Below the pieces are notes generated by a model, which was not told the origin of the DNA, made no database searches, and saw nothing but the letters and a program-made list of their open reading frames with translations. From the NCBI RefSeq assembly GCF_030445035.2, contig NC_080701.1, forward strand, positions 19,126,798 to 19,190,797: 64,000 nt of DNA. Direction: 5' to 3'. A program made the position numbers and the translations under genes. Numbering within the stretch: position 1 is the first letter of the stretch; each line of letters opens with the position of its first letter. Origin of the DNA: Dasypus novemcinctus (taxonomy: Eukaryota; Chordata; Mammalia; Cingulata; Dasypodidae). Positions 10,229-20,204 of the stretch are shown here, piece after piece.

Positions 10229-11990
10229 AATGAGACACTAGGGGAAGATAAAGAAGGAATTGTCACTGTAACATAAAAGGTGATAGAACTTACAGGAATG
10301 AAAACACAATGCAAAAATATTTTTTTAAATTTTAAAAATTCTTTTTAAATTTTGTATTTTTTATTATTTTTATTTATTTTTTGGCTTTGTTTTGGGGGAG
10401 GTTTTGGATTGCAGAAGAGTCACAACTGTGACAGAGGAGGATCATTGGCATGGGGCTTTAGGGGTGGAGGGATATATGGGAAAGGGTGCACCTGGGGCAT
10501 GCCTCTGTGGAAGATGAATGTATTCAAGTGGTTATGGGGTGTTGTCTCAATGGGTGGAGACACAGACAATAAATCAAAGAATATTGAATTCCCATCCTGA
10601 GGAGTCCTGCTACATTCTCTAATAGAGCACAAGAAATCCCTAGAGAACATGGGCACTGCCGGGCAAAGGAGGAATGACAGGCCCTTGATGCTGATTCTTG
10701 TACTTATGAACCTTTTTCTTGTGAAATTGAAACAGCCTAGTATTATATATTACCAAAAGTTACCTCCTGAAAACCTTCTTGTTGCTCTAACATGGACTCT
10801 CTGTAAGCCAAACTCAGCATATATCTCATTACCTTCTTCCTGCCATGGGATATGACTTCCAGGACAAGACCTCCCTGGCACCAAGGGATTAATACCAAGC
10901 ACCAATTACTCATGCATTTGGAAATAAACCTTGGCCAAAAGGGGGAAATTTAAATACAAATGAGTGTTTCATGACTAAGAAATTTAAAAATGAATCAGGA
11001 GGTCATTCCAGAGGTTACACTTATGTACTTCTGAGGAGGATCTCACTGACTGCCACAGTAAACAGCGCCTCAAGCAGGGGGAGTTCCTGAGATCTGTAGA
11101 GACATCTGGATATTATAGAAAGGACAGACAATCCCTGGAAATTGGCACCCTGTCAGTGGGTCTTACCTTGGACTCTATGATAACCAATCCCCCCAATGTA
11201 TCAGAGTTGGGCTCATTTATAATTTTCCTACAATGGTTTTAAAGCCCCTTTTATTTGAACCCATAATTAGCACTATGCCCATTAAACTTGTGTCACAGAC
11301 TTAAATTTTCTGGCTATTCATATGGCAGTTGTGCTCTCAATATCAGCAGAGCTGCAGCCAACACCTACCATCCAATTCATTGGACTAACTCAGGGCAACT
11401 AACAAAAGGATGATAATGGACATGCTCATCCAAGAAAACACAGAGTATTTACAACTGCAAACCAGACAGTTCCATCCATCTGCCCCATGGCATCACCATG
11501 CCCAAATTCTCAAGTTTGAGTAAGGAACAAACATAAGGGTGGAATGCAACTATGGACTAAAGTAGACTTATTATTATTCTAATAATGGAAGAACTTGTAA
11601 CATTGATATAAAGGAAGTGGTCACCAGCATTTCTAAGGGGAGGGAGAAGGAAGAATAGGTGTAACATGGGGCATTTTGAAACATTTGGAATTGTTCTGCA
11701 TGACATTGCAATGACAGAATCAAGCCATTATAAATTCTGTCAAAACCTATAAAATTGTGCAATGGAAATTGTAAACCATAATGTAAATTATAGACCATGT
11801 GAATAACAGTGCTTCAATATGTGCTCATCAATTGTGAAAAATGTACCATACTAATGAAGGATGTTGTTAATGAGGAAATGTGTGGGAGGGGAGGAAGTTA
11901 GGTTTATGAGAATCCCTTTATATTTTTTATGTAACATGTATATAATCTAAAGCTTCTTTAAAAATAATTTTAAAAAAGAGTGTGGCGAGA
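10229..11990 (+). mobile_element. HAL1-like element copy 2: ORF1 scrap plus long 3' UTR
   Basis: 10235-10315 parallels ORF1 sequence at 7535-7569/8821-8870 (GATAGAACTTACAGGAATGAAA versus TTACAGAACTTATGGTAATGAAA). A T/A-rich stretch (10316-10385) leads into a ~1.5-kb 3' UTR nearly co-linear with 20205-21780: AAGCCAAACTCAGCATAT, CCATGGGATATGACTTCC, CCTCCCTGGCACCAAGGGATT, GAATCAGGAGGTCATTCC, GGGAGGGAGAAGGAAGA. It ends in an A-rich run near 11980. Open frames of 60-80 codons inside it lack motifs. Confidence 0.7.
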
Positions 11991-12090
11991 AGTTGCCTGC
12001 TACATTGGCAGATAGAAGAAATTCCATGAGTAATTATTGAAGGTATGGAATAATAAATATAACATGTTTTGCACACACACACAAAACTGA
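11991..12090. other. Unassigned spacer with (CA)n
   Basis: It holds a short CACACACACA tract near 12073-12083 and nothing else recognised. Confidence 0.4.
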
Positions 12091-12422
12091 AAAGTAGGGA
12101 GCATTACCTGACTCATTCTATGAAGCCAACATCACCCTAATACCAAAGCCAGATAAAGATGCTGTAAGAAAAGAAAATTACAGACCAATCTAATGAATTT
12201 AGATGCAAAAATCCTCAACAGAAAACTTGCAAATTGAATCCAACAACACAGTAAATTAATTATATACCAAGAACAAGAGGATGTTATCTCATGTATGCAA
12301 AGATGGTTTAACACAAGAAAATCAATTAATGTAATATACTACATTAATAGATTGAAGGAGAAAAACTGCATGATCATTTCCATTGATCCAAGAAAGGCAT
12401 TTGACACAATCCAGCATCCTTT
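12091..12422 (+). mobile_element. Sense LINE-1 copy B, ORF2 reverse transcriptase remnant (left part)
   Basis: Landmarks: ACTCATTCTATGAAGCCAAC, CCTAATACCAAAGCCAGATAAAG, ATGATCATTTCCATTGATCC ([15 protein letters not shown], first RT aspartate region). It breaks at CCAGCATCCTTT (12411-12422), which recurs at 18814 where the same ORF2 resumes in register. It overlaps the ORF2 of copy A, so it is a separate element. Confidence 0.8.
12411..12422. repeat. Left TSD of the antisense L1
   Basis: CCAGCATCCTTT is identical to 18814-18825; both lie in the ORF2 of sense L1 copy B. Confidence 0.8.
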
Positions 12423-12508
12423 TTTTAATTTTAAATTCTTGATAGTATCTTTATTCCTGTGAGTCTGCATAGTGAGTGGAATAACCCATTTTTAAAAAAT
12501 TTTAAAAA

Positions 12509-13160
12509 CAATTTATTGAAGTATATCATTCATACATGAAACTATGTAAATAATAAGTGCATAGCAAAAATTGTGAACTTACAAAACAAACATGCATATG
12601 ATACAGGGATCCCAAATATTATCCTACCACAAATACTTTGCATTGTGAAACATCTATAACAAATTATGAAACAACATCAAAGGATTCCTGCTAACTATAG
12701 TCCATATCTTATATTTCATGTATTTTCCCTAGTCTACCCTATTATATTTTTTGTTCATAAACCATTTATCTAAAGTGTATAATCAATAACATTTGTTATA
12801 ATCACCAAGTTGTGCATTCATCACTTCAACCAATGTTAAAGTAGTTTCATTACTCCAAAAACAAAAAAACAAACCACTATCAAATCCATATGGTAACACT
12901 ACTAATTACAAATCCTATGATGTACTTTTACCATTTTGATTCATTCCCCAAAATTCCAAACAACTTTTTACCAATTCTGTAAAGATTAAACCCCAGCTTT
13001 CTCTTCTCTAACCACTATCATTTTTCTGTTGACTTATTTTCTAGCTATTAATTCCATGAGTTAGCTCATTATATTTAGTTCATAACAGCAAAATCATACA
13101 GTATTTGCCATTTTGTTCTGGCTTGCTACACTCAACATAATGTCCTCCAGGTTCATCCAC
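12509..13160 (-). mobile_element. 3' UTR of the 12.4-18.8 kb antisense L1
   Basis: On the plus strand it reads TTTATTGAAGTATATCATTC, TTGTGAACTTACAAAACAAAC, GATACAGGGATCCCAAA and TAGTCCATATCTTATATTTC, as in the L1 3' UTRs at 22476 and 28665. Only one copy of the ~215-bp unit seen there is recognisable. Between it and the T-run at 12421 lie ~60 bp of non-L1 sequence (about 12435-12495). Confidence 0.65.
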
Positions 13161-13361
13161 ATTGTCATATCTTCATGACTTCATTTATTTTTATAGCTGA
13201 ATAATATTCCATCATGTGTATTTACCACAGCTGTTTTTCTGTTCATCAGTTGATGGACACCTGGGTTGTTTCCATCTTTTGGCACCTGTGAATAATGTTG
13301 CTATGCACATGAGTGTGCAGATTGTTCATGTCACTGTCCTCAGTTCTTCTGTGTATAAACC

Positions 13362-13914
13362 TATATTAGTCTGCCAACAGACTTTGCTGATGCAAAGTAC
13401 AAGAAATCTGTTGGTTTTTATAAAGGATATTTATAAAGAAAAGGTTGCTTTCTCACCAGTCAATTGCAATGTATTGAAGATGGTTGCTAATCTCTGCCTG
13501 GTCCTTCCTTCCTGGGCTTCTTCTCCTCTTAGGGCCCCATGGGTCCAGCTTCTTCCCAATTTCAGCTGTAGGCTGGCATTGACTTGTCTCTCAGGGCTTT
13601 CTCTCGCTCAACTACAAATTATCAGGTGAATGACTCATTTCTACCTGTGGCCACAGGGCAAAAAATGACAGAGCTCTCTCTCTTCCCATGTGTCTTCTTG
13701 AGTGAATATCCATTTGTATCAGCCCACCAAGGGGGCAAGGACTCAACCTGAGTCATGTCTTACTCACATGGATGAACCAAAGACCTAATCTTAACAGGTA
13801 ATTTAATCAAGGCCCTTCAACGGTATCCAATATAATCATACCCAGAAGAAGAATAGTTTAGAAGCATAATCTTTCTTTTTTGGGGGGGTTCATAAATAAT
13901 CTCGAACTGTCACA
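13362..13914 (-). repeat. Solo LTR, same family as 44665-45306
   Basis: Reverse complement begins TGTGACAGTTCGAGATTATTTATGAA and continues TTGATTAAATTACCTGTTAAGATTAGG, then CTTGGTGGGCTGATA. The end TTATAAAAACCAACAGATTTC…GTTGGCAGACTAATATA matches the 44.7-kb LTR. Likely TSD is AAACC (13357-13361) / ATACC (13915-13919), 4 of 5 matching. It splits L1 ORF2. The 137-codon plus-strand frame at 13216-13629 is a chance reading across it. Confidence 0.65.
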
Positions 13915-14749
13915 ATACCTTATAATGGTACTGCCAGATCACATAGCAGATCTATATCTAACTTCCTTAGGAAATACCAAAAAGATTTCCACAGTGGCTG
14001 TACCATTCTACATTCCCACCAAGAGTGAGTAATCATTCCTATTTGTCCACATCCTCTCCAACACTTGTATTTTTGTTTTGTTTTGTTAATAGTGGCTGTT
14101 CTAGTAGGTGTGAAATGATACTTCATTGTAGCTTTGATTTGCATTTCCTTAATATCATCACTGATAACTAGTGATGTTAAACATTTTTTCAATTTTTTTT
14201 TTTTTTTGCTATTTGTATTTCTTCTTTAGAAAAATATCTATTCAGGTCCTCCCCCACCACCACCTTTTTTTGTTTGTTTTAAAATCAGTTCATTTGCCTT
14301 TTTATTTTTGAGATATAGGATCTCTTTATATGTCATGGGTATTAGACCCTTGTTACATGTGTGATTTCCAAATATTTTCTCCATCGAGTACAGAGCATTA
14401 TCACCCTTTTGACAAAGTCTTTTGAGGGGCAGAAGTGTTTAATTTTGAGAAGGTCTCATTTATCTATTTTTACTTTTGTTGCTCATGCCTTGAGTGTAAG
14501 GATTAAGAGACCTCCACCTACTACAGGATCTTGTGGGAGTTTCCCTACATTCTCTTCTAGGAGTTTTGTGGCCCTGGATTTTATGTGTAGGTCTTTGATC
14601 TATTTTGAATTGATTCTTGTATAGGAAGTGAGATAGGGGTCATCTTTCATTCTTTTGGTTATGGATATCCAGTTCTCCAAGCATCATTTGTTGAACAGAC
14701 TGTTCTGTACCAAAAAAGTGGACTTGGTAGGCTTATAAAAAATCAGTTG

Positions 14750-15143
14750 AGGGAAGCGGATGTTGCTCAAGGAGTTGAGCACCTATCTCCTATATGGGAG
14801 GTCCTGGGTTTGGTTCCTGGTGCTTCATAAAGAAGACAATGAGCAGGCAAAGAATAGACAATAGCAAAAACAGTGAGCAGACAATAAGGAAAAAAAAGAG
14901 CATACAACTAGCAAAAACAATGAGCAAGACAATGAACAAAGAATGACCAGGCAATGAGCAAAAACAAATGAGCAGGAAGTAGATGTGGCTCAAGTAGTTG
15001 AGTGGCTGCCTCCCATATGGGAGGTCCCTGGTTCAGTTCCCAGTGCCTCCTAGAGAAAAAACAAACAGACAATGAGCAGACAAAGAGGACAAACAATGAG
15101 CAAGAGCAACAACCAAAAAAACTGAGGAAACCATCTTGGAAGG
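14750..15143 (+). repeat. DAS-type SINE dimer inserted in L1 ORF2
   Basis: Heads begin at 14751 (GGGAAGCGGATGTTGCTCAA) and 14975 (GGAAGTAGATGTGGCTCAAG), 224 bp apart. Each has A-box-like CTCAAG.AGTTGAG and B-box-like sequence: GGTTTGGTTCC (14807-14817) and GGTTCAGTTCC (15030-15040). Tails are built of GACAATGAGCA / GAGCAGACAA repeats. TSD AAAATCAGTTG (14739-14749) / AAAATCAATTG (15144-15154) matches 10 of 11, so the pair arrived as a unit. Confidence 0.85.
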
Positions 15144-16959
15144 AAAATCAATTGGCCGTAGAGGTAAGGGTATACTTTTGCAGTCTCAATTCAATTCTGT
15201 TGCTCACTGTGCCTACCTTTATGCCAATACCATGCTGTTTTAACCACTGTAGCCTTATAATACACTTCAAATGCCAGGAAACATGAGTCCTCTGACTTGA
15301 CTCTTCTTTTTTAGGATATTTTTGGCTATTTTGGACCCCTTTTCCTCCCAACTAAATTTTGTAATTAACTTCTCTGTTTCTGTAAAGTAGGCTGTTGGAA
15401 TTTTGTTTGGTATTGCATTGAATCTATAAATTGATTTGGGTAGAATTGACAGCTTCACAATGTTTATCCTTATAGCAATGATTTCTTTTAGCAATGTTTT
15501 ATAGTTTTCTCAACACAGATCCTTTACATTCTTGGTTAAGTAGATATTTGAGTCTTTCTGTTGCTATTGTAAATATATTTTTTCTTGATTTCCTCCTCAG
15601 GTTGTTCATTACTAGTGTATAGAAATGCTACTACTTTTTGCATGTTGATCTTGTATCCTGCCAATTTGCTGAATTCATTTTTTAAACCTTAATAGCTTTC
15701 TTATAGATATTTTGGGATTTTCTAAATAGAGGATCATGTCTTCCATGAATAGTGAGAGTTCTACTTCCTCTTTTCCAATTTGTATGCATTTTATTTTATT
15801 TTTTCTTGCCTAATTGCTCTAACTAGGACTTCTAGCACAATATTGTATGCCAGTTGTGACAGAGGACACTCCTGACTTTTTCCTGATCTTAGAGAGAATT
15901 CTCTCAGCCTTTCCAAATTGAGTACAGGTTGGCTGTGGGATTTTCATATATGCCCTTCATTATGTTGAGGAACTTCCCTTCTATACCTATCTTTTTAAAT
16001 TTGCATTATTTTATCAAGAAAAGATGCTGGATTTTGTCAAATGGTTTTTCTGCATCAATAAAGATGATCATATGGTTTTATTCCCTTCAAATTATTAATT
16101 TGGTGTATTGCATTAATTGATTTTCTTATGTTGAACTATTCTTGCATAGAAGCAATAAAACCCTTGACTGTGATGTATAATTGTTTTGAAATGTTTTTGG
16201 ATTAAATTGCAAGAATTTTGTTGAGAAATTGGTCTGTAATTTTCTTTTCTTGAGTATCCTTATCTGGCTTTGGTATTAGGGTGATGTTGGCTTCACAAAA
16301 TGTGTTAGGTAATTTTCCCTCCTTTTCAATTTTTTGGAAGAGTTTCAACAGGATTATTAATTCTTCTTAAAATATTTGATAGAATTCACCTGTGAAGACA
16401 TCTAGTCTTGGACTTACATTTGTTGGAAGTTTTTTGGTGACTAATTCAACCTTTTTGTTTGTGATTGTATTTCTTATAGAGTCAATTTAGGTTGCTTGTG
16501 CATATCTAAACTCCTTCCTGGTGGACTGTCGCTTTTATTAATATATAATAGCTTTCTGCATATCTTATCACTTTTTTACATTTAAAGTCTGTTGTGTCTG
16601 ACATGAGTATAGCTACCCTGCTCTCTTTTTGTTACTATTCATGTGAAATATATTTTTCCAACCTTTCACTTTCAGTCTATTTGCATCTTTGGGTCTAACA
16701 TGATTCTCTTGCAGACAGCATATGGATGGCTCGTGTTTTCTTATCCATTCTGTCACCCTGTTTCCACTGATTGGAGATTTAGTAACATTCAATCTTATTA
16801 CTGTAAAAGCATTACTTACTTCAACCATTTTATCCTTTGGCTTTCATATGTCATATCTTATTTTTGTCCATCTATTTTACCTTTTTGGTTATCCTTTCTG
16901 ATAGTCTTCACCTGCACACTCTCCTCCAAGCCTCTCTTTTCTTTTCTGGCTGCAGAACT

Positions 16960-17900
16960 CCTTTAGTGTTTCCTACAGAGCTAGATTCTTGTTTATGAAC
17001 TCTTAGTTTCTGTTTATCTGTCACTATTTTAAGCTCACTGTCATATTTGAGGACAGTTTTGCTGGGTAAAAAAATTTTGGCTGGCAATTTTTCTATTTCA
17101 GTATCTTAATTATATCATATCACTGCCTTCTCACCTCCATGGTTCCTGGAAATAAATTTGCACTAAATCTTATTGGATGTCCCTTGTATATGATGTTTTG
17201 CTTTTTCCTTGCTGCTTTCATAACTTTCTCTTTATCTTTGGCATTGGATATTCTGCATATTATGTATCTTTGGAAAGGTCTATTTGGATTTATTCTAACT
17301 GGAGTACACTGTGCTTCCTGGACACTTATATTCATATCTTTCATGAGATTTGGGAAATTTTCAGCCACTATTTCCTCAAAAATTTTTCTGCCACTTTTCC
17401 CTTCTCATCTCCTGAAACTCACATGACACATTGGTTGGTGTGCTTTATGTTATCATTCAACTCCCCAAGATCATGCTCAATTTTTTTCCATTCTCTGTTC
17501 TCTCTTCAATTTCATTTGTCCTTTCCTGCATCACTAATTCTTTCTTCCATGATTTCAAATGTGCTGCTGTGTGCCTCTATTGTATTTTCAATCTCGTTAT
17601 TGTGTTTTTCATTCCCATAAGCTCTGTTATTTTTCTAAGCAAAATTACACGTTTTTCTTTGTGTTCACTCAGTGTCTTCTTAATGTGTTTTATTTCTTAG
17701 CCATGTTGTCCTTCATCTCCATGATTTGATTCAGGAGATTTGTATGAGCCTCATTGATTAGCTGTTTCAAGTCCTGTGTCTCATCTGGAGCTTTGATTTG
17801 TTCCTTTGCCTGAGTCATATCTTCCTTTTTCTTTGTATGGCTTGTAATTTTTTGCTGATATCTAGCCATTTGATTCTGATGCTGTTTACCCTGATGTTCA
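16960..17900 (-). pseudogene. Disrupted L1 ORF1 of the 12.4-18.8 kb element
   Basis: ORF1p is the L1 RNA-binding trimeric chaperone. The minus-strand frame 17120-17368 gives the RRM and start of the C-terminal domain: FPNLMKDMNISVQEAQCTP, VMKAARKKQNIIYKG and IRFSANLFPGTMEVRRQ, all typical of ORF1p. Sequence 16970-17110 is the C-terminal domain and 17400-17800 the coiled coil, in broken frames. Plus-strand frames here (95-147 codons) are hydrophobic antisense shadows. Confidence 0.8.
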
Positions 17901-18813
17901 GTTTCTCTCTCTTGCCTAGGAATATACTGTTAAGTAGCTATGTGCTACCATTGTTCTTTGACCCTTCAACTTTTTCAAGATATATAAGATTGCTCCTGTT
18001 TAACTGCTGAAATCAGGGCTAAGAACTCAATGGGGCACAGGCCAGTTTCCAAGGACCTTGGAGAGGGAGACAGTAAAAGCACCTGACTGCCTCTTTTATT
18101 GTTCCTTTTTTTATTGCACTTTTATGGTCTGGCCAGCAGATGGCAGTCTTTGAAAGCCCTCTCACCTCAGACCCCAGGGGCTAGGGTGTAATTCCTTAGG
18201 TAGGTGTGTGGTGCAGAAGCAATGTCCTCAGGGCTCGCCAAACCCTGAGAACAAATTTTCTCAGAGGTTGTTCTTCTCTTTTGGCTGGCCACACCCTCCC
18301 TTGCTCTGCCTCCTCAGCAACCAGGCCAGGGCAGTAGGAATGGTATTTGAGTAGACAAATTATCTTTAACTCCCTTTGGCTCTGAGTGCAAACCATGTTG
18401 TGATACCACCCAGCCTGGAAGCATGGTAACCCTCTATGCAGTAGACCTTCTCTAGCCAAAATCTGAATTTGTTGTAGGGTGTGTACCTCCCATTCCCCTT
18501 TCTTGGGGAAAAGGACCCCTGCAAATTCCTCAGTCTGCAGCCATTGCAATCCACAACCACTGCAGTCCACAGACTGCTATGTGCTCTCTAGGTGAGGACA
18601 TGGGCACCTGATGCAGCTTTTGCAGCTCAGCTCATGGGATTTTTCAGCCAGCTGAGACTTCCTTTGACCCTCTTTCTTCTAGGTGTTGTCTAGCCTTCTC
18701 CTGGTGTCCTCAGGCCCAGAAGAACCCTCCAGACAATCTCCATCTGTCCTCTAGCTATTTTTTTCAGAGAAAAGTGATCCTTCTGCCTGTATAATCCTCA
18801 TCTGGAAGTAATT
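17901..18813 (-). promoter_or_regulatory. 5' UTR of the 12.4-18.8 kb antisense L1
   Basis: GC content rises relative to ORF1. There is no open frame with homology (the 124-codon frame at 18196-18570 is chance). It ends TAATCCTCATCTGGAAGTAATT next to the TSD and has no CAAGATGGC-type terminal motif, so it may be slightly 5'-truncated. Confidence 0.55.
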
Positions 18814-19320
18814 CCAGCATCCTTTCTTGATAAAAACATTTGAAAGGTAGGAATAGAAGGAAACTTCCTCAACATGATAAAACACATATAAGAAAAACTC
18901 ACCACTAACATCAGACTCAATGGTGAAAGACCAAAAGCTTTCCCTCTAAGATCCAGAAGAAGACAAGGATGCCCAGTGTAACCACTCTTATTCAACGTTG
19001 TTTTAGAAGTTCTTGCTAGAGCATTTAGGCAAGAAAAAAAAAATAGAAAGCATTCAAATTGGAAAAGAAGAAGTAAAAATCCCCATATTTGAAGATGACA
19101 ATATCCTAAATTTAGAAAGTCTTGTGAAATCTACAACAGAACTACTAGAGCTAAAAAATGAGTTCAGCAAAGTGGCAGGATATAAGATTAACATGCAAAA
19201 ATCAGTAGTATTTTCGTGCACTATGAATGAGCAATTTGAGGAGGAAATCAAGAAAAAATTCCACTTACCTTTAGCAACTAAAAGAATCAATTATCTAGAA
19301 ATAACATGTATTTAGACCCC
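18814..19320 (+). pseudogene. Sense LINE-1 copy B, ORF2 reverse transcriptase remnant (right part)
   Basis: It resumes ORF2 at CCAGCATCCTTTCTTGATAA and covers the RT palm. The frame 19013-19315 includes [18 protein letters not shown], where the FADD box has become FEDD (19088-19099), then [16 protein letters not shown] and TKRINYLEIT. Upstream the GTRQGCPLS equivalent is frameshifted (RRQGCPV at ~18957-18980). The copy ends at ~19320 without 3' UTR, probably through deletion before or with the LTR at 19375. Confidence 0.85.
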
Positions 19321-19374
19321 AATCCTTCTAGAAAAATATATCAAACCATCAGAATTAGTAGGAATCTATGGTAA

Positions 19375-19862
19375 GCACAATAATACAGCCCATGTCCCCC
19401 AGAGAAAGCCATATCCTAATCCCAGGATCCTGTGAATTGGTTGCCTTTTTACCTTACATGGCAAAAGGGACTTTATTGATGTATTTAAGACTAAGGACCT
19501 TGAGATGAAGAAATTATCCTGGATTATCTGGGACAGGGGACTTAATCACAGGATAACTTTAAGAACCTTTCCTGGCTAAATTTAGAGTCAGAAGGAGATG
19601 TGACTAGAGAATAATAACCAGTGAGATGCAACATTGCTGACTCTAGAGTTGGAAGAAGAATATGGACAGTTTCTAGAAGCTGGGAATGATAAGGTAAAGA
19701 ATTTTCCTCTAGAGTCTTCAGAAGGAATGCAGCCATGTTGACACTCTGACTTAGCTTAGTGAAACTAATGTTGGACTTCTAACCTATAGAACTTTAAAAT
19801 AATAAATGTATGTTGTTTTAAGCCACCATGTTTATGGTAATTTGTTATAAAAGACTAATACA
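19375..19862 (+). repeat. MaLR-type LTR (MLT1/MST-like)
   Basis: Ordered landmarks of mammalian MaLR LTRs: CATGTCCCCCAGAGAAAGCC, CCTAATCCCAGGATCCTGTG, ACATGGCAAAAGGGACTTT, TTAAGACTAAGGACCTTGAGATG, GGACTTCTAACCTATAGAAC, AATAAATGTATGTTGTTTTAAGCCACCATGTTTATGGTAATTTGTTATA and a GACTAATACAG end. Only an LTR is present, with no viral genes. The exact start is uncertain by ~10 bp. Confidence 0.8.
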
Positions 19863-20204
19863 GAACTGAAGACGTCATTTGTCAACTCACTCTAAACATC
19901 AGGTAGACTTTAACCAGAGTGGACGCTAACTCCCATGCAGCAGGCACTGCCTTTGCTTATACAAAGAATTTAGAACCTCAGCATTAAAAGTCAAACTGGA
20001 GGCAGAAAAGTTTTAGAAATGAGATCCCTGAATAAAGCTGAAAATCTTACACTCAGTGAAAGGGTGGGAAAGAAAATTACTTTCTTTTAGTTTTTCTAAA
20101 TTAGTGTGTATTATATTTCTAATCTTTAAACCTATCACTACTATTTCATTTTCCTATTAATTGAATTTGGAAATATATTAGGCTTCATTTTTGAAGAAAT
20201 TTTG
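19863..20204. other. Unassigned AT-rich DNA
   Basis: Nothing recognised between the MaLR LTR and the HAL1-like 3' UTR. Confidence 0.45.

Larger units (their letters stand above)
13161..16830 (-). pseudogene. Disrupted L1 ORF2 (endonuclease-reverse transcriptase) of the 12.4-18.8 kb element
   Basis: L1 ORF2p makes the target nick and primes reverse transcription. Minus-strand remnants: endonuclease N-terminus at 16613-16828 (VIRLNVTKSPISGNR, WIRKHEPSICCLQE, LKVKGWKNIF), RT palm and thumb across 15200-16440, and C-terminus at 13920-14192 (WWECRMVQPLWKSF…DLLCDLAVPL). The catalytic FADD reads FMED at 15738-15749. About 1 kb from the endonuclease to the RT N-terminus is missing near 16500. Two insertions and many stops interrupt it. 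Confidence 0.8.
12423..18813 (-). mobile_element. Near full-length antisense LINE-1 inserted in sense L1 copy B
   Basis: Reading leftwards on the minus strand: a GC-richer 5' UTR (~17900-18813), ORF1 (~16960-17900), ORF2 remnants (~13170-16830) and a 3' UTR (12509-13160). It ends next to a T-rich run at 12421-12428 and is bounded by a 12-bp TSD. The element contains a solo LTR (13362-13914) and a SINE dimer (14750-15143), both later insertions. The 5' UTR lacks the monomers of the L1 at 22-34 kb, so it is a different subfamily or 5'-truncated. All coding parts are disrupted. Confidence 0.8.

Noticed and set aside
13216-13629. 137-codon plus-strand frame
   Set aside because: It starts in antisense L1 ORF2 and continues into a solo LTR; a chimera of two transposons.
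14807-15040. tRNA genes suggested by A/B-box motifs
   Set aside because: They are SINE heads: no cloverleaf with intact acceptor stem was evident, and A-rich tails and a TSD are present.
17139-17620. Hydrophobic 95- and 147-codon plus-strand frames that look like membrane proteins
   Set aside because: They are the antisense of Lys/Glu-rich L1 ORF1, which reads as Phe/Leu/Ser-rich on the opposite strand.
18196-18570. 124-codon minus-strand frame upstream of L1 ORF1
   Set aside because: Overlapping alternative frames and no recognisable motif; treated as chance in the L1 5' UTR.
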